Assembly (NCBI RefSeq): GCF_001187535.1
Contig: NZ_LFIO01001164.1
Location: 62,001 to 126,000 of the forward strand
DNA from: Rhizobium ecuadorense
GTDB lineage: Bacteria; Pseudomonadota; Alphaproteobacteria; Rhizobiales; Rhizobiaceae
DNA: 64,000 nt
Reading direction: 5' to 3'
Shown: positions 1 through 8,440 of the stretch, piece after piece
How positions within the stretch are numbered: position 1 is the first letter of the stretch
How the letters are laid out: every line of letters begins with the position of its first letter
Translations under genes and position numbers: made by a program
Notes under the pieces: generated by a model
Seen by the model: only the letters and a program-made list of their open reading frames with translations
Told to the model about the DNA's origin: nothing
Database searches by the model: none

Positions 1-80
1 CCGTCAACGCAAAGATGGCCGGTTCGTCGCTTGTTGCTTTCGTTAAAGGCGAACGCCAGGACGGCCCAGCCCTGGAGTAA
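1..80 (+). CDS. 3' end of an unidentified gene (partial)
   Basis: An open frame runs in from the left edge and stops with TAA at 78-80. Its visible tail of about 25 residues ends in GERQDGPALE and has ordinary composition. Too little is present to name a product, and another reading frame cannot be excluded. Confidence 0.3.
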   Translation, partial: VNAKMAGSSLVAFVKGERQDGPALE

Positions 81-165
81 TCACCGTCGATAAAGGCTGG
101 CGCCCCGCGGGCGTACGTGACGCTGTTCTCTTGCGACCTGGATCTTTGGATCTATTCCAACAATG

Positions 166-411
166 TCACTTGCCCCGAGGACGCAAGGCATCGATCAACT
201 GGTGCACTTTGTCGGTTGCGTAGACGATATCCTCTCGGGGCAAATGCACGGTGATTTCGATCTCCTGCCATCGGCCGCCATTATTTCTAGCGTAACTCAC
301 GGCGGCCTGTAGAGATTTGAATTCAACTGCGGGCGCGCCGGCGACCCAGAACTGCACGGTGCAATCGGCTTCGCAATAGTCGGAGAGTGCTTTGAGCGGG
401 TCTAGGGCCAT
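166..411 (-). CDS. small hypothetical protein, 81 aa
   Basis: An 81-residue protein starting MALDPLKALSDYCEADC. The frame extends further upstream, but the extension is Arg/Cys-rich and looks non-coding, so the ATG at 411 is preferred. There is no signal peptide or membrane segment. The core (FKSLQAAVSYARNN, then ITVHLPREDIVYA) looks like a small soluble alpha/beta fold. I do not recognise the family. Confidence 0.55.
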   Translation of the reverse strand: MALDPLKALSDYCEADCTVQFWVAGAPAVEFKSLQAAVSYARNNGGRWQEIEITVHLPREDIVYATDKVHQLIDALRPRGK

Positions 412-618
412 GCCGATGGGCTCTACACCTTTGGTGGTTCTTTGGCTACCGCAGGTGACGCGCCGCCGCTGTTTTCGAGTCGCGCAATCCGCGCCACATT
501 GACGTGACCTCCGCTCCTCCAACACTGATGGCCGGCGCGATCACCATCCCTTCCGACACTGGGGCGCGGCGGCTGATGTCTTTCTGGAAATTTCCACAGA
601 GGAGAGCCGTTCATGACA

Positions 619-636
619 GGTTAATGCGTATTAACC
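619..636. promoter_or_regulatory. inverted repeat upstream of the secreted Tyr/Arg-rich gene
   Basis: GGTTAAT and ATTAACC form a perfect 7-base inverted repeat separated by 4 bases, ending about 28 bases before the start codon at 665. Position and symmetry suit an operator for a dimeric regulator. No regulator can be named. Confidence 0.35.
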
Positions 637-664
637 CAGACTCGGGGCCTGAAAGGATGCGCCG

Positions 665-979
665 ATGAAAAAGCTTTTTCCCGCAGTCGCAGCCACAGTC
701 TTGGCTGCATGTTTCGCCCTGCCGCTAAACGCCACGCCGATCACCGTGCCGAAACCGGTAGCAATGCACGCCGCCGACGTCGAGCAGGTCAAACACCGTC
801 GCCACGGTAATGGACATGCGTATGGCCACTGGAAGAAAAGCCGGTACGCTTACCGCGACTGCCGGTACTACGGCTCGTGCTACCGTCCTCGGCACTACGG
901 CTATCGTGATTATTACGGCTATCGCGACGATTACCCCTATCGTCGTCGATCAGGTGTGACCGTGTATTTCGATTTTTAG
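665..979 (+). CDS. secreted Tyr/Arg/His-rich small protein
   Basis: A 104-residue protein with a Sec signal peptide (MKKLFPAVAATVLAACFALP, cleavage likely after residue 23). The mature part is a low-complexity series of YR, YG and YRD repeats with many His and Arg, ending VTVYFDF. Such short, basic, tyrosine-rich periplasmic proteins are common in Rhizobium and have no known role. The ATG follows GGATGCGCCG, a weak ribosome site. Confidence 0.7.
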   Translation: MKKLFPAVAATVLAACFALPLNATPITVPKPVAMHAADVEQVKHRRHGNGHAYGHWKKSRYAYRDCRYYGSCYRPRHYGYRDYYGYRDDYPYRRRSGVTVYFDF

Positions 980-1300
980 TCGGCAGTGCTCCGGCCCCTT
1001 GAAGCCGCCAACCTGACCTCCCACCACCACAGCAGCCCGTCGAGCTACCAACTCGCCGGGCGTTTTGTTTCCGGCGTCTGAACAAAGAAAAAGGCCGGGG
1101 CGAATGCTCGCCCCGACCTCTTTGATTGCATCAGCACGGTGCCAGTACATCCGTGGTCACCAGCAAAAGCTGTTCGATCGATTGAATTTATGCGTCTTGT
1201 GAATTTTCGCAAGGATTAGGGGGATGCTGATTTAGGGCTAAAAGTGAGAAGGAAACGCCTGTTTTCGGATTCATCAACGAAACAGGCAATTTCTTGAAAA
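980..1300. other. intergenic region with one hairpin
   Basis: No open frame with coding character is seen here. The only structure is the GGGGCGA/TCGCCCC hairpin listed separately. The rest is spacer before tRNA-Asn. Confidence 0.5.
1090..1123. terminator. hairpin terminator, possibly bidirectional
   Basis: GGGGCGA at 1097-1103 pairs with TCGCCCC at 1108-1114 around a 4-base loop. It is flanked by an A-rich stretch on the left and CTCTTT on the right, so it could end the upstream secreted-protein transcript. Confidence 0.5.
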
Positions 1301-1375
1301 TGGCTCCCCGGGCCGGATTCGAACCGGCGACCTGTCGATTAACAGTCGAATGCTCTACCGCTGAGCTACCAGGGA
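1301..1375 (-). tRNA. tRNA-Asn (anticodon GTT)
   Basis: A 75-base cloverleaf on the minus strand with the 3' CCA encoded (TGG at 1301-1303 on the plus strand). The D-arm is AGCTCAGCGGTAGAGC, the anticodon loop CTGTTAA gives GUU, and the T-arm contains GGTTCGAATCC. It reads asparagine codons AAC and AAU. Confidence 0.95.
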
Positions 1376-1492
1376 TCACTGCTTGGCGCGGTGTGAGTGG
1401 GCTAATACAAATGCTTGCCCGATTTGCCAAGCGGTTTTTTCAAAAAAATGAAATGAACTTGTATTTGGGTCGTCTGTGCCCATCTCTGGGGA

Positions 1493-1810
1493 ATGACGAA
1501 CCGGAATGAGCGCGAAGAGACGAGGGGCGGCGAAAAGCCCGGGAAGCGGGCAAGGCGCTTCGGCATCGATCATGCAAGCGGCAGACTTATGCTCGGCTCC
1601 TTCAGCATCGGCATGCCGCGCTCCCGCATCGCCCGGATGGCGATCGGCGTCGCCCTCATTCTTTGCGGGTTCCTGGGCTTCCTGCCGATCCTCGGCTTCT
1701 GGATGCTGCCGCTGGGCTTCCTTGTGCTCTCGCACGATCTGCCTGTCGCGCGCCGGCTTCGCCGACGGCTGGCGGTCTGGTGGCACAGGCGGGGCAAACC
1801 GGCTGGCTGA
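1493..1810 (+). CDS. PGPGW-type putative transmembrane protein
   Basis: A 105-residue basic protein with a hydrophobic hairpin at about residues 48-78 (ALILCGFLGFLPILGFWMLP) followed by SHDLPVARRLRRRL. This arrangement resembles the PGPGW family of small predicted inner-membrane proteins of unknown function. The first 45 residues are charged and the true start may be a later codon. A second gene with its own start lies at 1911. Confidence 0.6.
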   Translation: MTNRNEREETRGGEKPGKRARRFGIDHASGRLMLGSFSIGMPRSRIARMAIGVALILCGFLGFLPILGFWMLPLGFLVLSHDLPVARRLRRRLAVWWHRRGKPAG

Positions 1811-1910
1811 GAGCATCCGAGGAGCGGTCGCGGAACAGCGAATAGATTTTCGCCTCCGTGGCCTATGGATGGTAAAATACGAAAACGCGTCAAAATGGTC
1901 AGGTGAGGAC

Positions 1911-2249
1911 ATGAAGGCATTTTTTGTTGTCGCCCTGTCGGCGGCGGCGATTCTCTCAGGCATTCCCGCCCAAGCTCAGGCCATCGACAGCCGGGGTTTT
2001 GACGCTCGCGGCATCTGCCGCCGTCCGGAAGGCTGCATGGTCGATCACGGCCAGGGCGGCAGCTATAACGGGCCACGCAACTATCGCAATTTCAACGGCC
2101 GGAACGAGCGTGACGGCAATAACGACCGCGGCCGAAACGATCGCCGCTATCGCAATCAGAACAGAAGCGACACTTTCGACGGCCCGACTAACCGTCTGGC
2201 CGCAGGCCCTATCGCCGTTGAGCCGGGGGCATCGCCCACGCGAATCTAG
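1911..2249 (+). CDS. secreted Asn/Arg-rich hypothetical protein
   Basis: A 112-residue protein with a clear signal peptide (MKAFFVVALSAAAILSGIPA, cleaved near AQA-ID). The mature part has one possible disulfide pair (GICRRPEGC) and then a disordered stretch of alternating N, R, D and G. The ATG follows GTGAGGAC. A longer upstream reading in the same frame overlaps the preceding gene and is rejected. The function is unknown. Confidence 0.65.
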   Translation: MKAFFVVALSAAAILSGIPAQAQAIDSRGFDARGICRRPEGCMVDHGQGGSYNGPRNYRNFNGRNERDGNNDRGRNDRRYRNQNRSDTFDGPTNRLAAGPIAVEPGASPTRI

Positions 2250-2581
2250 TTGGACCTGAGTTCGCTTTCTTCGAAACCTCCGTTGGGGGCCTGATCGAGA
2301 CTGGTCACCATCAGCAGGCTGCTGACGGCAAGGAGCAGGGCGAGCTTCAGCGCGTAGGAAAGGGAGAGCTGATGTCGGCTGGCCGGTGAGACGCGGGAAG
2401 GTGCAACATAATAGTTGTAGTAGAAGTGCGGATCACTGGTTTCCAGCAGGTTCTGGTAGACGTGCGGCGGAATGTCCGCATGTTTCACCGGTGGAGAACC
2501 CGGGAATTTTACATGAAGATCACGGCTGTCGGCATCATATGCCGCATGCGCGTGCTTCGATTTGAGGGCAGCCCAATCCAT
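2246..2581 (-). CDS. KTSC-like domain protein with C-terminal membrane anchor
   Basis: A 111-residue protein. Residues 1-60 (DLHVKFPGSPPVKHADIPP, then VYQNLLETSDPHFYYNYYV) resemble the KTSC domain, a short fold of unknown function. One hydrophobic segment (LKLALLLAVSSLLMV) lies near residues 78-95. The ATG at 2581 is chosen because AGGAG sits 8 bases upstream; an upstream GTG is possible. Its last 4 bases overlap the end of the convergent gene at 1911. Confidence 0.6.
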   Translation of the reverse strand: MDWAALKSKHAHAAYDADSRDLHVKFPGSPPVKHADIPPHVYQNLLETSDPHFYYNYYVAPSRVSPASRHQLSLSYALKLALLLAVSSLLMVTSLDQAPNGGFEESELRSN

Positions 2582-2719
2582 TGCAGCTCCTATCACCCTC
2601 CCGGTGGCAATATGAGGCCCGCAGAACGATCGTCAAGCTGACGATTTCCGAAATGCCCTCTTGCGATTTCCTTGCGATCATTCTAAACGCTCGCCACGGC
2701 TCAGATAACGAGCTTGTGA

Positions 2720-2793
2720 GGCCTCGTGGCGGAGTGGTGACGCAGAGGACTGCAAATCCTTGTACCCCGGTTCAATTCCGGGCGAGGCCTCCA
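2720..2793 (+). tRNA. tRNA-Cys (anticodon GCA)
   Basis: A 74-base cloverleaf with acceptor stem GGCCTCG/CGAGGCC, discriminator U and encoded CCA at 2791-2793. The anticodon loop CTGCAAA presents GCA and the T-loop is GGTTCAATTCC. It reads cysteine codons UGC and UGU. Confidence 0.95.
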
Positions 2794-2922
2794 AATCTTC
2801 CCACATGACACAATTCGCTGAAATGTACCCAAGCGACGACGCCTGAGGCGTAGCCTGACGCTCGCTGGCATGAGATTGCCGCCATGCGGGGAACTATCTT
2901 TGAGCGCGCTTGGGCGCCTCGA

Positions 2923-3030
2923 TCACTTCAAGGTCGTTTCACCGTCCAGCAGCCCGCAGCAGAATATGCCGATGAGCGCTGCGATGATGAAAAAATCGAA
3001 CAGCGTCAAATATTCGAAAATCGCAGACAT
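2923..3030 (-). CDS. 35-residue single-span membrane peptide
   Basis: A short frame with a strong ribosome site (AGCAGGAGGAG ending about 6 bases before ATG at 3030). The peptide is one hydrophobic helix (FDFFIIAALIGIFCCGLLDG) with an adjacent Cys pair and a short polar tail ETTLK. The good ribosome site and clean membrane helix argue that it is real. The function is unknown. Confidence 0.45.
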   Translation of the reverse strand: MSAIFEYLTLFDFFIIAALIGIFCCGLLDGETTLK

Positions 3031-3236
3031 GGCCTGCTCCTCCTGCTTTCCTCCGTTGAAGATCATAACATGAAGGGGCGGGGGATTCCACGTTTGCATT
3101 GGAGGGCCTCGTTGCCTCTGTGGCGCGGAAGAAGCGCCTGCCGGATTCTTTTCGTCGGCGGCTGCCAAGCCTTGAAAGCATCGGTGGCGGGGATTAAGAG
3201 ACGAGGGACAGGAACCGCTTTCAAGAGCGAGAGGAC

Positions 3237-3902
3237 ATGATGGATTTCGAAGCAGCGCGCGCAAAGATGGTCGACACCCAGGTTCGCACGACGGACGTTA
3301 CCTCGCATTCCGTGCTGACGGCGCTTCTCACGGTGCCGCGTGAGGCATTCGTGCCCGAGAAGGCGAAGCTGCTGGCCTACATCGACAACGATGTCGAGAT
3401 ATCGGCCGCCGCACCCGGAAAGCCGGCCCGCTTCCTGATGGAGGCATCGCCGCTCGCCAAGCTGCTGCAACTGGCTGCGATCACCAAGGATGATTTCGTC
3501 CTCGAAGTCGGCTGCGGCACCGGTTACACATCGGCGCTGCTGTCGATCATTGCCGGCTCCGTCATCGCGCTCGAATGCGACGAGGCGCTGGCCGCCGAGG
3601 CGAAGACGCAGCTCGCCGGCTACGCCAAGATCGAGGTGGTCACAGGGCCGCTCGAAAAGGGCTACGCTGCCGGTGCTCCCTATGATCTGATCTTCGTCAA
3701 CGGCGCAGTCGAGGAGGTTCCGGCTGCTCTTCTCGGCCAATTGCGCGATGGTGGACGTCTGGTCACGGTCGAAGGTTACGGCAATGCCGCCCGGGCGAAG
3801 GTGTTCGTTGCCGAGCGCGGCGCCGTTTCGGAAAACGTCTTCTTCAATGCTTCGGTGAAGCCGCTGCCGGGTTTCGTCAAGGCGCGCGAATTCGTTTTCT
3901 GA
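3237..3902 (+). CDS. protein-L-isoaspartate O-methyltransferase-like protein
   Basis: A 221-residue class I SAM-dependent methyltransferase. The SAM-binding motif I is VLEVGCGTGYTSALL near residue 85, and the N-terminal part matches Pcm-type proteins (ARAKMVDTQVRTTDVT, then VPREAFVPE). The substrate is inferred; this branch may not repair isoaspartate. A second, more typical Pcm lies at 25921, linked to surE. Two ATG codons in tandem at 3237 and 3240 follow GAGAGGAC. Confidence 0.8.
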   Translation: MMDFEAARAKMVDTQVRTTDVTSHSVLTALLTVPREAFVPEKAKLLAYIDNDVEISAAAPGKPARFLMEASPLAKLLQLAAITKDDFVLEVGCGTGYTSALLSIIAGSVIALECDEALAAEAKTQLAGYAKIEVVTGPLEKGYAAGAPYDLIFVNGAVEEVPAALLGQLRDGGRLVTVEGYGNAARAKVFVAERGAVSENVFFNASVKPLPGFVKAREFVF

Positions 3903-3928
3903 TCCCGTTTTCATCGATGAAGTCAGCG

Positions 3929-3953
3929 ACGGGCGCCATCGGCGCCCGTTTCT
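3929..3953 (+). terminator. rho-independent terminator after the Pcm-like gene
   Basis: ACGGGCGCC and GGCGCCCGT form a perfect 9-base stem around ATC, followed by TTCTC. It ends transcription 27 bases after the methyltransferase stop and separates it from popZ. Confidence 0.75.
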
Positions 3954-4190
3954 CATTGCAGCGCCTTTTGGCGCTGTAGCAGTTTAAATCTACGCATCGC
4001 CGGAAAGCCTTCACAAACATCGTTTATCCTGACGCCGCCACCTCGCAAACATCGGGTAACAAAACTGTGCATGGCCTCATTCATTTGATTCGCGATGATT
4101 TTTTTCACGTCTGAGGTATTCTAAGGTCGCGGTGATTCGGATGACCGCTCCACATCGTCCGGTCGTTGTTTTTGGATAACGGGGATTGAA

Positions 4191-5081
4191 ATGGCTCAGC
4201 CAAGTGTAGCGCGTGAACCGTCCATGGAAGAAATTCTGGCCTCCATCCGCCAGATCATCGAAAGCAATGAGCCCGGCGCCGGCAAGGCGATTTCCGCATC
4301 CCTGCCGCCGGTCTACGGCGCCGACGAGGATGAGAACGGCTCCGATATCCATCTGACGGTTGATGACACCTATGCCGGCGTGGAGTTCCCCGAACCGGCC
4401 ATGCGCTCCTCCGATCCGCGTTTCGTCGCCGCCAATTCGGCCGGCACCGCCCCCGAACCTGAAGTGCCGGCCCGCGCCCTGTCGCTTGCCGATGTCGCCG
4501 CCCGCGTGCGCGCCGCCTCCGAGCGCAGTGCCGTGCAGGCCGGTCAGGCACTGCGTGAAATTCCCAGCGGCTTCCGCCAGCCCGAACCGCAGCCGGCCCC
4601 GATGCCGGAAGCACCGCGGGCAGCAATACCGCAGCCGCAGCCGATGCAGCCTGTTTTCCCCCCTGCTGCAGCGCCCGTTCCCCAGGTCGTGATCGAGCAG
4701 CCGGCCGAGCCGGTATTTGCGGACGCACCGCGGGTCGCAGTCGCCGAGGCGGCGCCCGCGATGGCCGAGCCCTTGCCCGCCGTCGAGAAGGTGCCGCCGG
4801 CTTTGGAACCCGCTCAGTCCTCGGCCGAAGCTTTCCTGCCGAGCCTTGTGGACGAGGTGCAGCCGACGCTGCTTTCGGAGGGTGCCGGTCTGCAGATCAG
4901 CCGCTCTTTCGAAGAGCTCGCTGCCGCGATCGACGGTGCTGAGCGCCGCTCGCTTGATGAGATCGCAGAGGATATGCTGCGCCCGATGCTGCGCGAATGG
5001 CTTGATGATAATCTGCCGACGCTGGTCGAGCGGCTGGTGCGCGAGGAGATCGAGCGCGTGGCGCGCGGCCCGCGCCGCTGA
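4191..5081 (+). CDS. popZ: PopZ-type polar organizing protein (DUF2497)
   Basis: A 296-residue protein with the conserved N-terminal helix PSMEEILASIRQIIES, a long Pro/Ala/Glu-rich disordered linker (about residues 60-220) and a conserved helical C-terminus (DEIAEDMLRPMLREWLDDNL, ending VREEIERVARG). This is the PopZ/DUF2497 layout. In Caulobacter PopZ self-assembles at the cell pole and tethers ParB-parS; in Agrobacterium it marks the growing pole. It lies upstream of valS with its own terminator. Confidence 0.85.
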   Translation: MAQPSVAREPSMEEILASIRQIIESNEPGAGKAISASLPPVYGADEDENGSDIHLTVDDTYAGVEFPEPAMRSSDPRFVAANSAGTAPEPEVPARALSLADVAARVRAASERSAVQAGQALREIPSGFRQPEPQPAPMPEAPRAAIPQPQPMQPVFPPAAAPVPQVVIEQPAEPVFADAPRVAVAEAAPAMAEPLPAVEKVPPALEPAQSSAEAFLPSLVDEVQPTLLSEGAGLQISRSFEELAAAIDGAERRSLDEIAEDMLRPMLREWLDDNLPTLVERLVREEIERVARGPRR

Positions 5082-5100
5082 TCGGATTGCTTTTTCCTGA

Positions 5101-5133
5101 AAAGCCGCTCCGGTCTCCGGGGCGGCTTTTTTA
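5101..5133 (+). terminator. rho-independent terminator after popZ
   Basis: AAAGCCGC-TCCGG pairs with CCGG-GGCGGCTTT around TCT and runs into a T6 tract, 20 bases after the popZ stop. Confidence 0.85.
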
Positions 5134-5196
5134 TTGACTTGCCCGTGCCCATCCTATTTACAAACGCCACCCTCGAACCTCGAAATTGGTCAGAAA

Positions 5197-8040
5197 ATGC
5201 TCGACAAGACCTATGATTCTGCTGCCGTCGAACCCAAAATCGCCGCGAAATGGGATGAGGAGGACGCTTTCCGCGCCGGCGCGAACGCCAAGCCCGGAGC
5301 CGAGACCTTCACCATCGTCATCCCGCCGCCGAATGTCACCGGTTCGCTGCACATGGGCCATGCGCTGAACAACACGCTGCAGGATATCATGGTGCGCTTC
5401 GAGCGCATGCGCGGCAAGGACGTGCTCTGGCAGCCCGGCATGGACCATGCCGGCATCGCCACGCAGATGGTCGTCGAGCGCAAGCTGATGGAACAGCAAC
5501 TGCCCGGCCGACGCGAAATGGGCCGCGAGGCCTTCATCGACAAGATCTGGGAATGGAAGGCTGAATCGGGCGGCCTGATCTTCAACCAGCTGAAGCGCCT
5601 GGGCGCGTCCTGCGACTGGTCGCGCGAACGCTTCACCATGGACGAGGGGTTGTCGAAGGCGGTTCTCGAGGTTTTCGTCACGCTCTACAAGGAGGGCTTG
5701 ATCTACAAGGACAAGCGCCTCGTCAATTGGGACCCAAAACTCCTGACTGCGATCTCCGACATGGAAGTCGAGCAGCACGAGATGAAGGGCCATCTCTGGC
5801 ATCTGCGTTATCCGCTCGAGCCGGGCGTCACCTATCAATATCCGATCGCCTTCGATGAAGAGGGCAAGCCAACCGAATTCGAGACGCGCGACTATATCGT
5901 CGTCGCGACGACGCGGCCGGAGACGATGCTCGGCGATACCGGTGTTGCCGTGAACCCCGAAGACGAGCGTTACAAACCGATCGTCGGCAAGCATGTCATT
6001 CTGCCGATCGTCGGCCGCAAGATTCCGATCGTCGCCGATTCCTATGCCGACCCGACGGCCGGAACCGGCGCAGTGAAGATCACGCCTGCACATGATTTCA
6101 ACGACTTCGAGGTCGGCAAGCGCGCGAAGCTGCGGGCCATCAACGTCATGAACGTCGATGCCACGATTACCATCAAGGAGAACGAGGATTTCCTCGAAGG
6201 CCTCGATAATCCGGCCGCGCTGCATGGCGCCTGGGATCGTCTGGAAGGGCAGGACCGTTTCCATGCGCGCAAAATCATCGTCGAGATCTTCGAAGAGGCC
6301 GGCCTTCTCGACAAGATCGAGCCGCACAAGAATATGGTTCCGCACGGCGACCGCGGTGGCGTGCCGATCGAGCCGCGGCTGACCGAACAATGGTTTGTCG
6401 ACAACAAGACATTGGGCCAGCCCGCGCTGGAATCCGTTCGCGAGGGAAAAACCAGGTTCATTCCCAGGAACTGGGAAAACACCTATTTCAACTGGCTGGA
6501 GAACATCGAGCCGTGGTGCATTTCCCGCCAGCTCTGGTGGGGGCATCAGATTCCCGCCTGGTACGGCCCGGACGGCCAGGTCTTCGTCGAAAAGACCGAG
6601 GAAGAGGCGCTGCAGGCGGCGATCCAGCATTACCTCTCGCATGAGGGGCCGATGAAGGCCTATGTCGAGGACCTGCTCGAAAACTTCAAGCCGGGCGAGA
6701 TCCTGACGCGGGATGAGGACGTGCTCGACACATGGTTCTCCTCCGCGCTCTGGCCCTTCTCGACGCTCGGCTGGCCGGACGAGACCCCGGAGCTTGCACG
6801 TTATTACCCGACCAGTGTCCTGGTCACTGGTTTTGATATCATCCCGTTCTGGGTCGTTCGCATGATGCAGATGGGCCTTCATTTCATGAAGGACGAGAAT
6901 GGCGATCCCGTCGAACCCTTCCATACGATCTACATTCACGCGCTGGTGCGCGACAAGAATGGGCAGAAGATGTCGAAGTCCAAGGGCAACGTCATCGATC
7001 CCCTGGAACTGATCGACGAATACGGCGCCGATGCGCTGCGTTTCACGCTGGCGATCATGGCGGCGCAGGGCCGTGACGTGAAGCTCGATCCGGCTCGCAT
7101 CGCCGGCTACCGCAATTTCGGCACCAAGCTCTGGAACGCCACGCGTTTTGCCGAGATGAACGGTGCCAAGAGCGATCCGCATTTCGTGCCGGAGGCGGCT
7201 GAGCTCACCATCAACCGGTGGATCCTGACGGAGCTTGCCCGCACGGAACGTGACGTTACGGAAGCACTCGAAGCATTCCGCTTCAACGATGCCGCCGGCG
7301 CGCTCTACCGCTTCGTCTGGAACCAGGTCTGCGACTGGTATCTCGAGCTTTTGAAGCCGGTCTTCAACGGCGAGGACGAGGGCGCCAAGGCCGAGGCCCA
7401 GGCCTGCAGCGCCTATATCCTCGAAGAGATCTACAAGCTGCTGCATCCCTTCATGCCTTTCATGACCGAAGAGCTCTGGGCTCATACGGCGGGCGAGGGC
7501 AAAGAGCGCGACACGCTGGTCTGCCATGCCGAATGGCCGTCGCCCTCCTATGCCGATAACGGGGCTGCCGACGAGATCAACTGGCTGATCGACCTCGTCT
7601 CCGGCATCCGCTCGGTGCGCGCCGAAATGAACGTGCCGCCGTCGGCGACGGCTCCGCTCGTCGTCGTCAAGGCCAACAACCTGACGCGCGAAAGGCTGTT
7701 CCGCCACGACGCCGCCATCAAGCGGCTTGCGCGTGTCGAGGCGATATCGCTGGCCGACGATGCGCCGAAGGGGGCTGCCCAGATCGTCGTCGACGAGGCC
7801 ACCATCTGCCTGCCGCTCGGCAACCTGATCGACCTTTCCGCCGAAAAGGCGCGGCTCGAGAAGGCGATCGGCAAAATGGAAGGCGAGATCTCGCGCATCG
7901 ACGGCAAGCTCTCCAACGAGAAGTTCGTCGCCAATGCCAATCCCGACGTGGTCGAGGCCGAGCGCGAGCGCCTCGATGAACTGAAGGGGCAGATCGCCAG
8001 CTTGAAGACCGCCCTCTCCAGAGTGAGCGAAGCCGGATAA
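5197..8040 (+). CDS. valS: valyl-tRNA synthetase
   Basis: A 947-residue class Ia aminoacyl-tRNA synthetase that charges tRNA-Val in the cytoplasm. The HIGH motif is HMGH at residues 52-55 after PPPNVTGS, and the KMSKS motif is at about 591-595. The CP1 editing domain contains TTRPETMLGDT, and WWGHQIPAWY is typical for ValRS. The C-terminal coiled-coil arm (LEKAIGKMEGEISRIDGKL) is present. ATG 5197 gives the usual N-terminus; upstream codons are not coding-like. Confidence 0.97.
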   Translation: MLDKTYDSAAVEPKIAAKWDEEDAFRAGANAKPGAETFTIVIPPPNVTGSLHMGHALNNTLQDIMVRFERMRGKDVLWQPGMDHAGIATQMVVERKLMEQQLPGRREMGREAFIDKIWEWKAESGGLIFNQLKRLGASCDWSRERFTMDEGLSKAVLEVFVTLYKEGLIYKDKRLVNWDPKLLTAISDMEVEQHEMKGHLWHLRYPLEPGVTYQYPIAFDEEGKPTEFETRDYIVVATTRPETMLGDTGVAVNPEDERYKPIVGKHVILPIVGRKIPIVADSYADPTAGTGAVKITPAHDFNDFEVGKRAKLRAINVMNVDATITIKENEDFLEGLDNPAALHGAWDRLEGQDRFHARKIIVEIFEEAGLLDKIEPHKNMVPHGDRGGVPIEPRLTEQWFVDNKTLGQPALESVREGKTRFIPRNWENTYFNWLENIEPWCISRQLWWGHQIPAWYGPDGQVFVEKTEEEALQAAIQHYLSHEGPMKAYVEDLLENFKPGEILTRDEDVLDTWFSSALWPFSTLGWPDETPELARYYPTSVLVTGFDIIPFWVVRMMQMGLHFMKDENGDPVEPFHTIYIHALVRDKNGQKMSKSKGNVIDPLELIDEYGADALRFTLAIMAAQGRDVKLDPARIAGYRNFGTKLWNATRFAEMNGAKSDPHFVPEAAELTINRWILTELARTERDVTEALEAFRFNDAAGALYRFVWNQVCDWYLELLKPVFNGEDEGAKAEAQACSAYILEEIYKLLHPFMPFMTEELWAHTAGEGKERDTLVCHAEWPSPSYADNGAADEINWLIDLVSGIRSVRAEMNVPPSATAPLVVVKANNLTRERLFRHDAAIKRLARVEAISLADDAPKGAAQIVVDEATICLPLGNLIDLSAEKARLEKAIGKMEGEISRIDGKLSNEKFVANANPDVVEAERERLDELKGQIASLKTALSRVSEAG

Positions 8041-8071
8041 GCTTCATTACTCGTTTTGGTCAGTTATTTCA

Positions 8072-8103
8072 AAGACGCGCTCCCGCGATGGGCGCGTCTT
8101 TTG
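8072..8103 (+). terminator. rho-independent terminator after valS
   Basis: AAGACGCGC at 8072-8080 pairs with GCGCGTCTT at 8092-8100, followed by TTT, 31 bases past the valS stop. Confidence 0.8.
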
Positions 8104-8305
8104 TCGTTTCGGGCGCGCTTGATTCGGTGCTCAAAACGGCTGATTTCAGGCGCTGAGCCTGTGGATTGTGGCTTCACGGGCGTCCTCCGGGCGAAAACTG
8201 TCACTGTTGTCGGATTGATACAGCTTCCGCAATGTGTGGAATGAAAACCCAAAACCCCATCCGAAAGCCGATAAGTCTGGAATAAAATTTTATTAACCAG
8301 ATTTT

Positions 8306-8321
8306 TTGACGTGTCCGTCAA
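8306..8321. promoter_or_regulatory. symmetric element upstream of the FadL-type gene
   Basis: TTGACG and CGTCAA form a perfect 6-base inverted repeat with a TGTC spacer, about 120 bases before the start codon at 8441. The left half also looks like a -35 hexamer. An operator role is inferred only from symmetry and position. Confidence 0.35.
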
Positions 8322-8440
8322 TTTCTTTACGTAAGTTGGTCAGTGTAATGCCTGGGAGTGCCGCCGTGGGGCGCGTTGCCATGTCGAGCGAACACTTACT
8401 AGAGTGACGTCACATCAATTGCTGGAGTGGGGGAGACACA

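Larger units (their letters stand above)
8041..8440. other. long intergenic region before the FadL-type porin
   Basis: This 400-base region holds the valS terminator, no convincing gene, and a symmetric TTGACG-TGTC-CGTCAA element. The second half is AT-richer and is likely the promoter region of the porin gene. Confidence 0.5.

Noticed and set aside
5158..7707. 849-codon open frame antisense to valS
   Set aside because: It is the complement of a strongly conserved synthetase gene in a GC-rich genome. The predicted protein is low-quality and has no recognisable domain.
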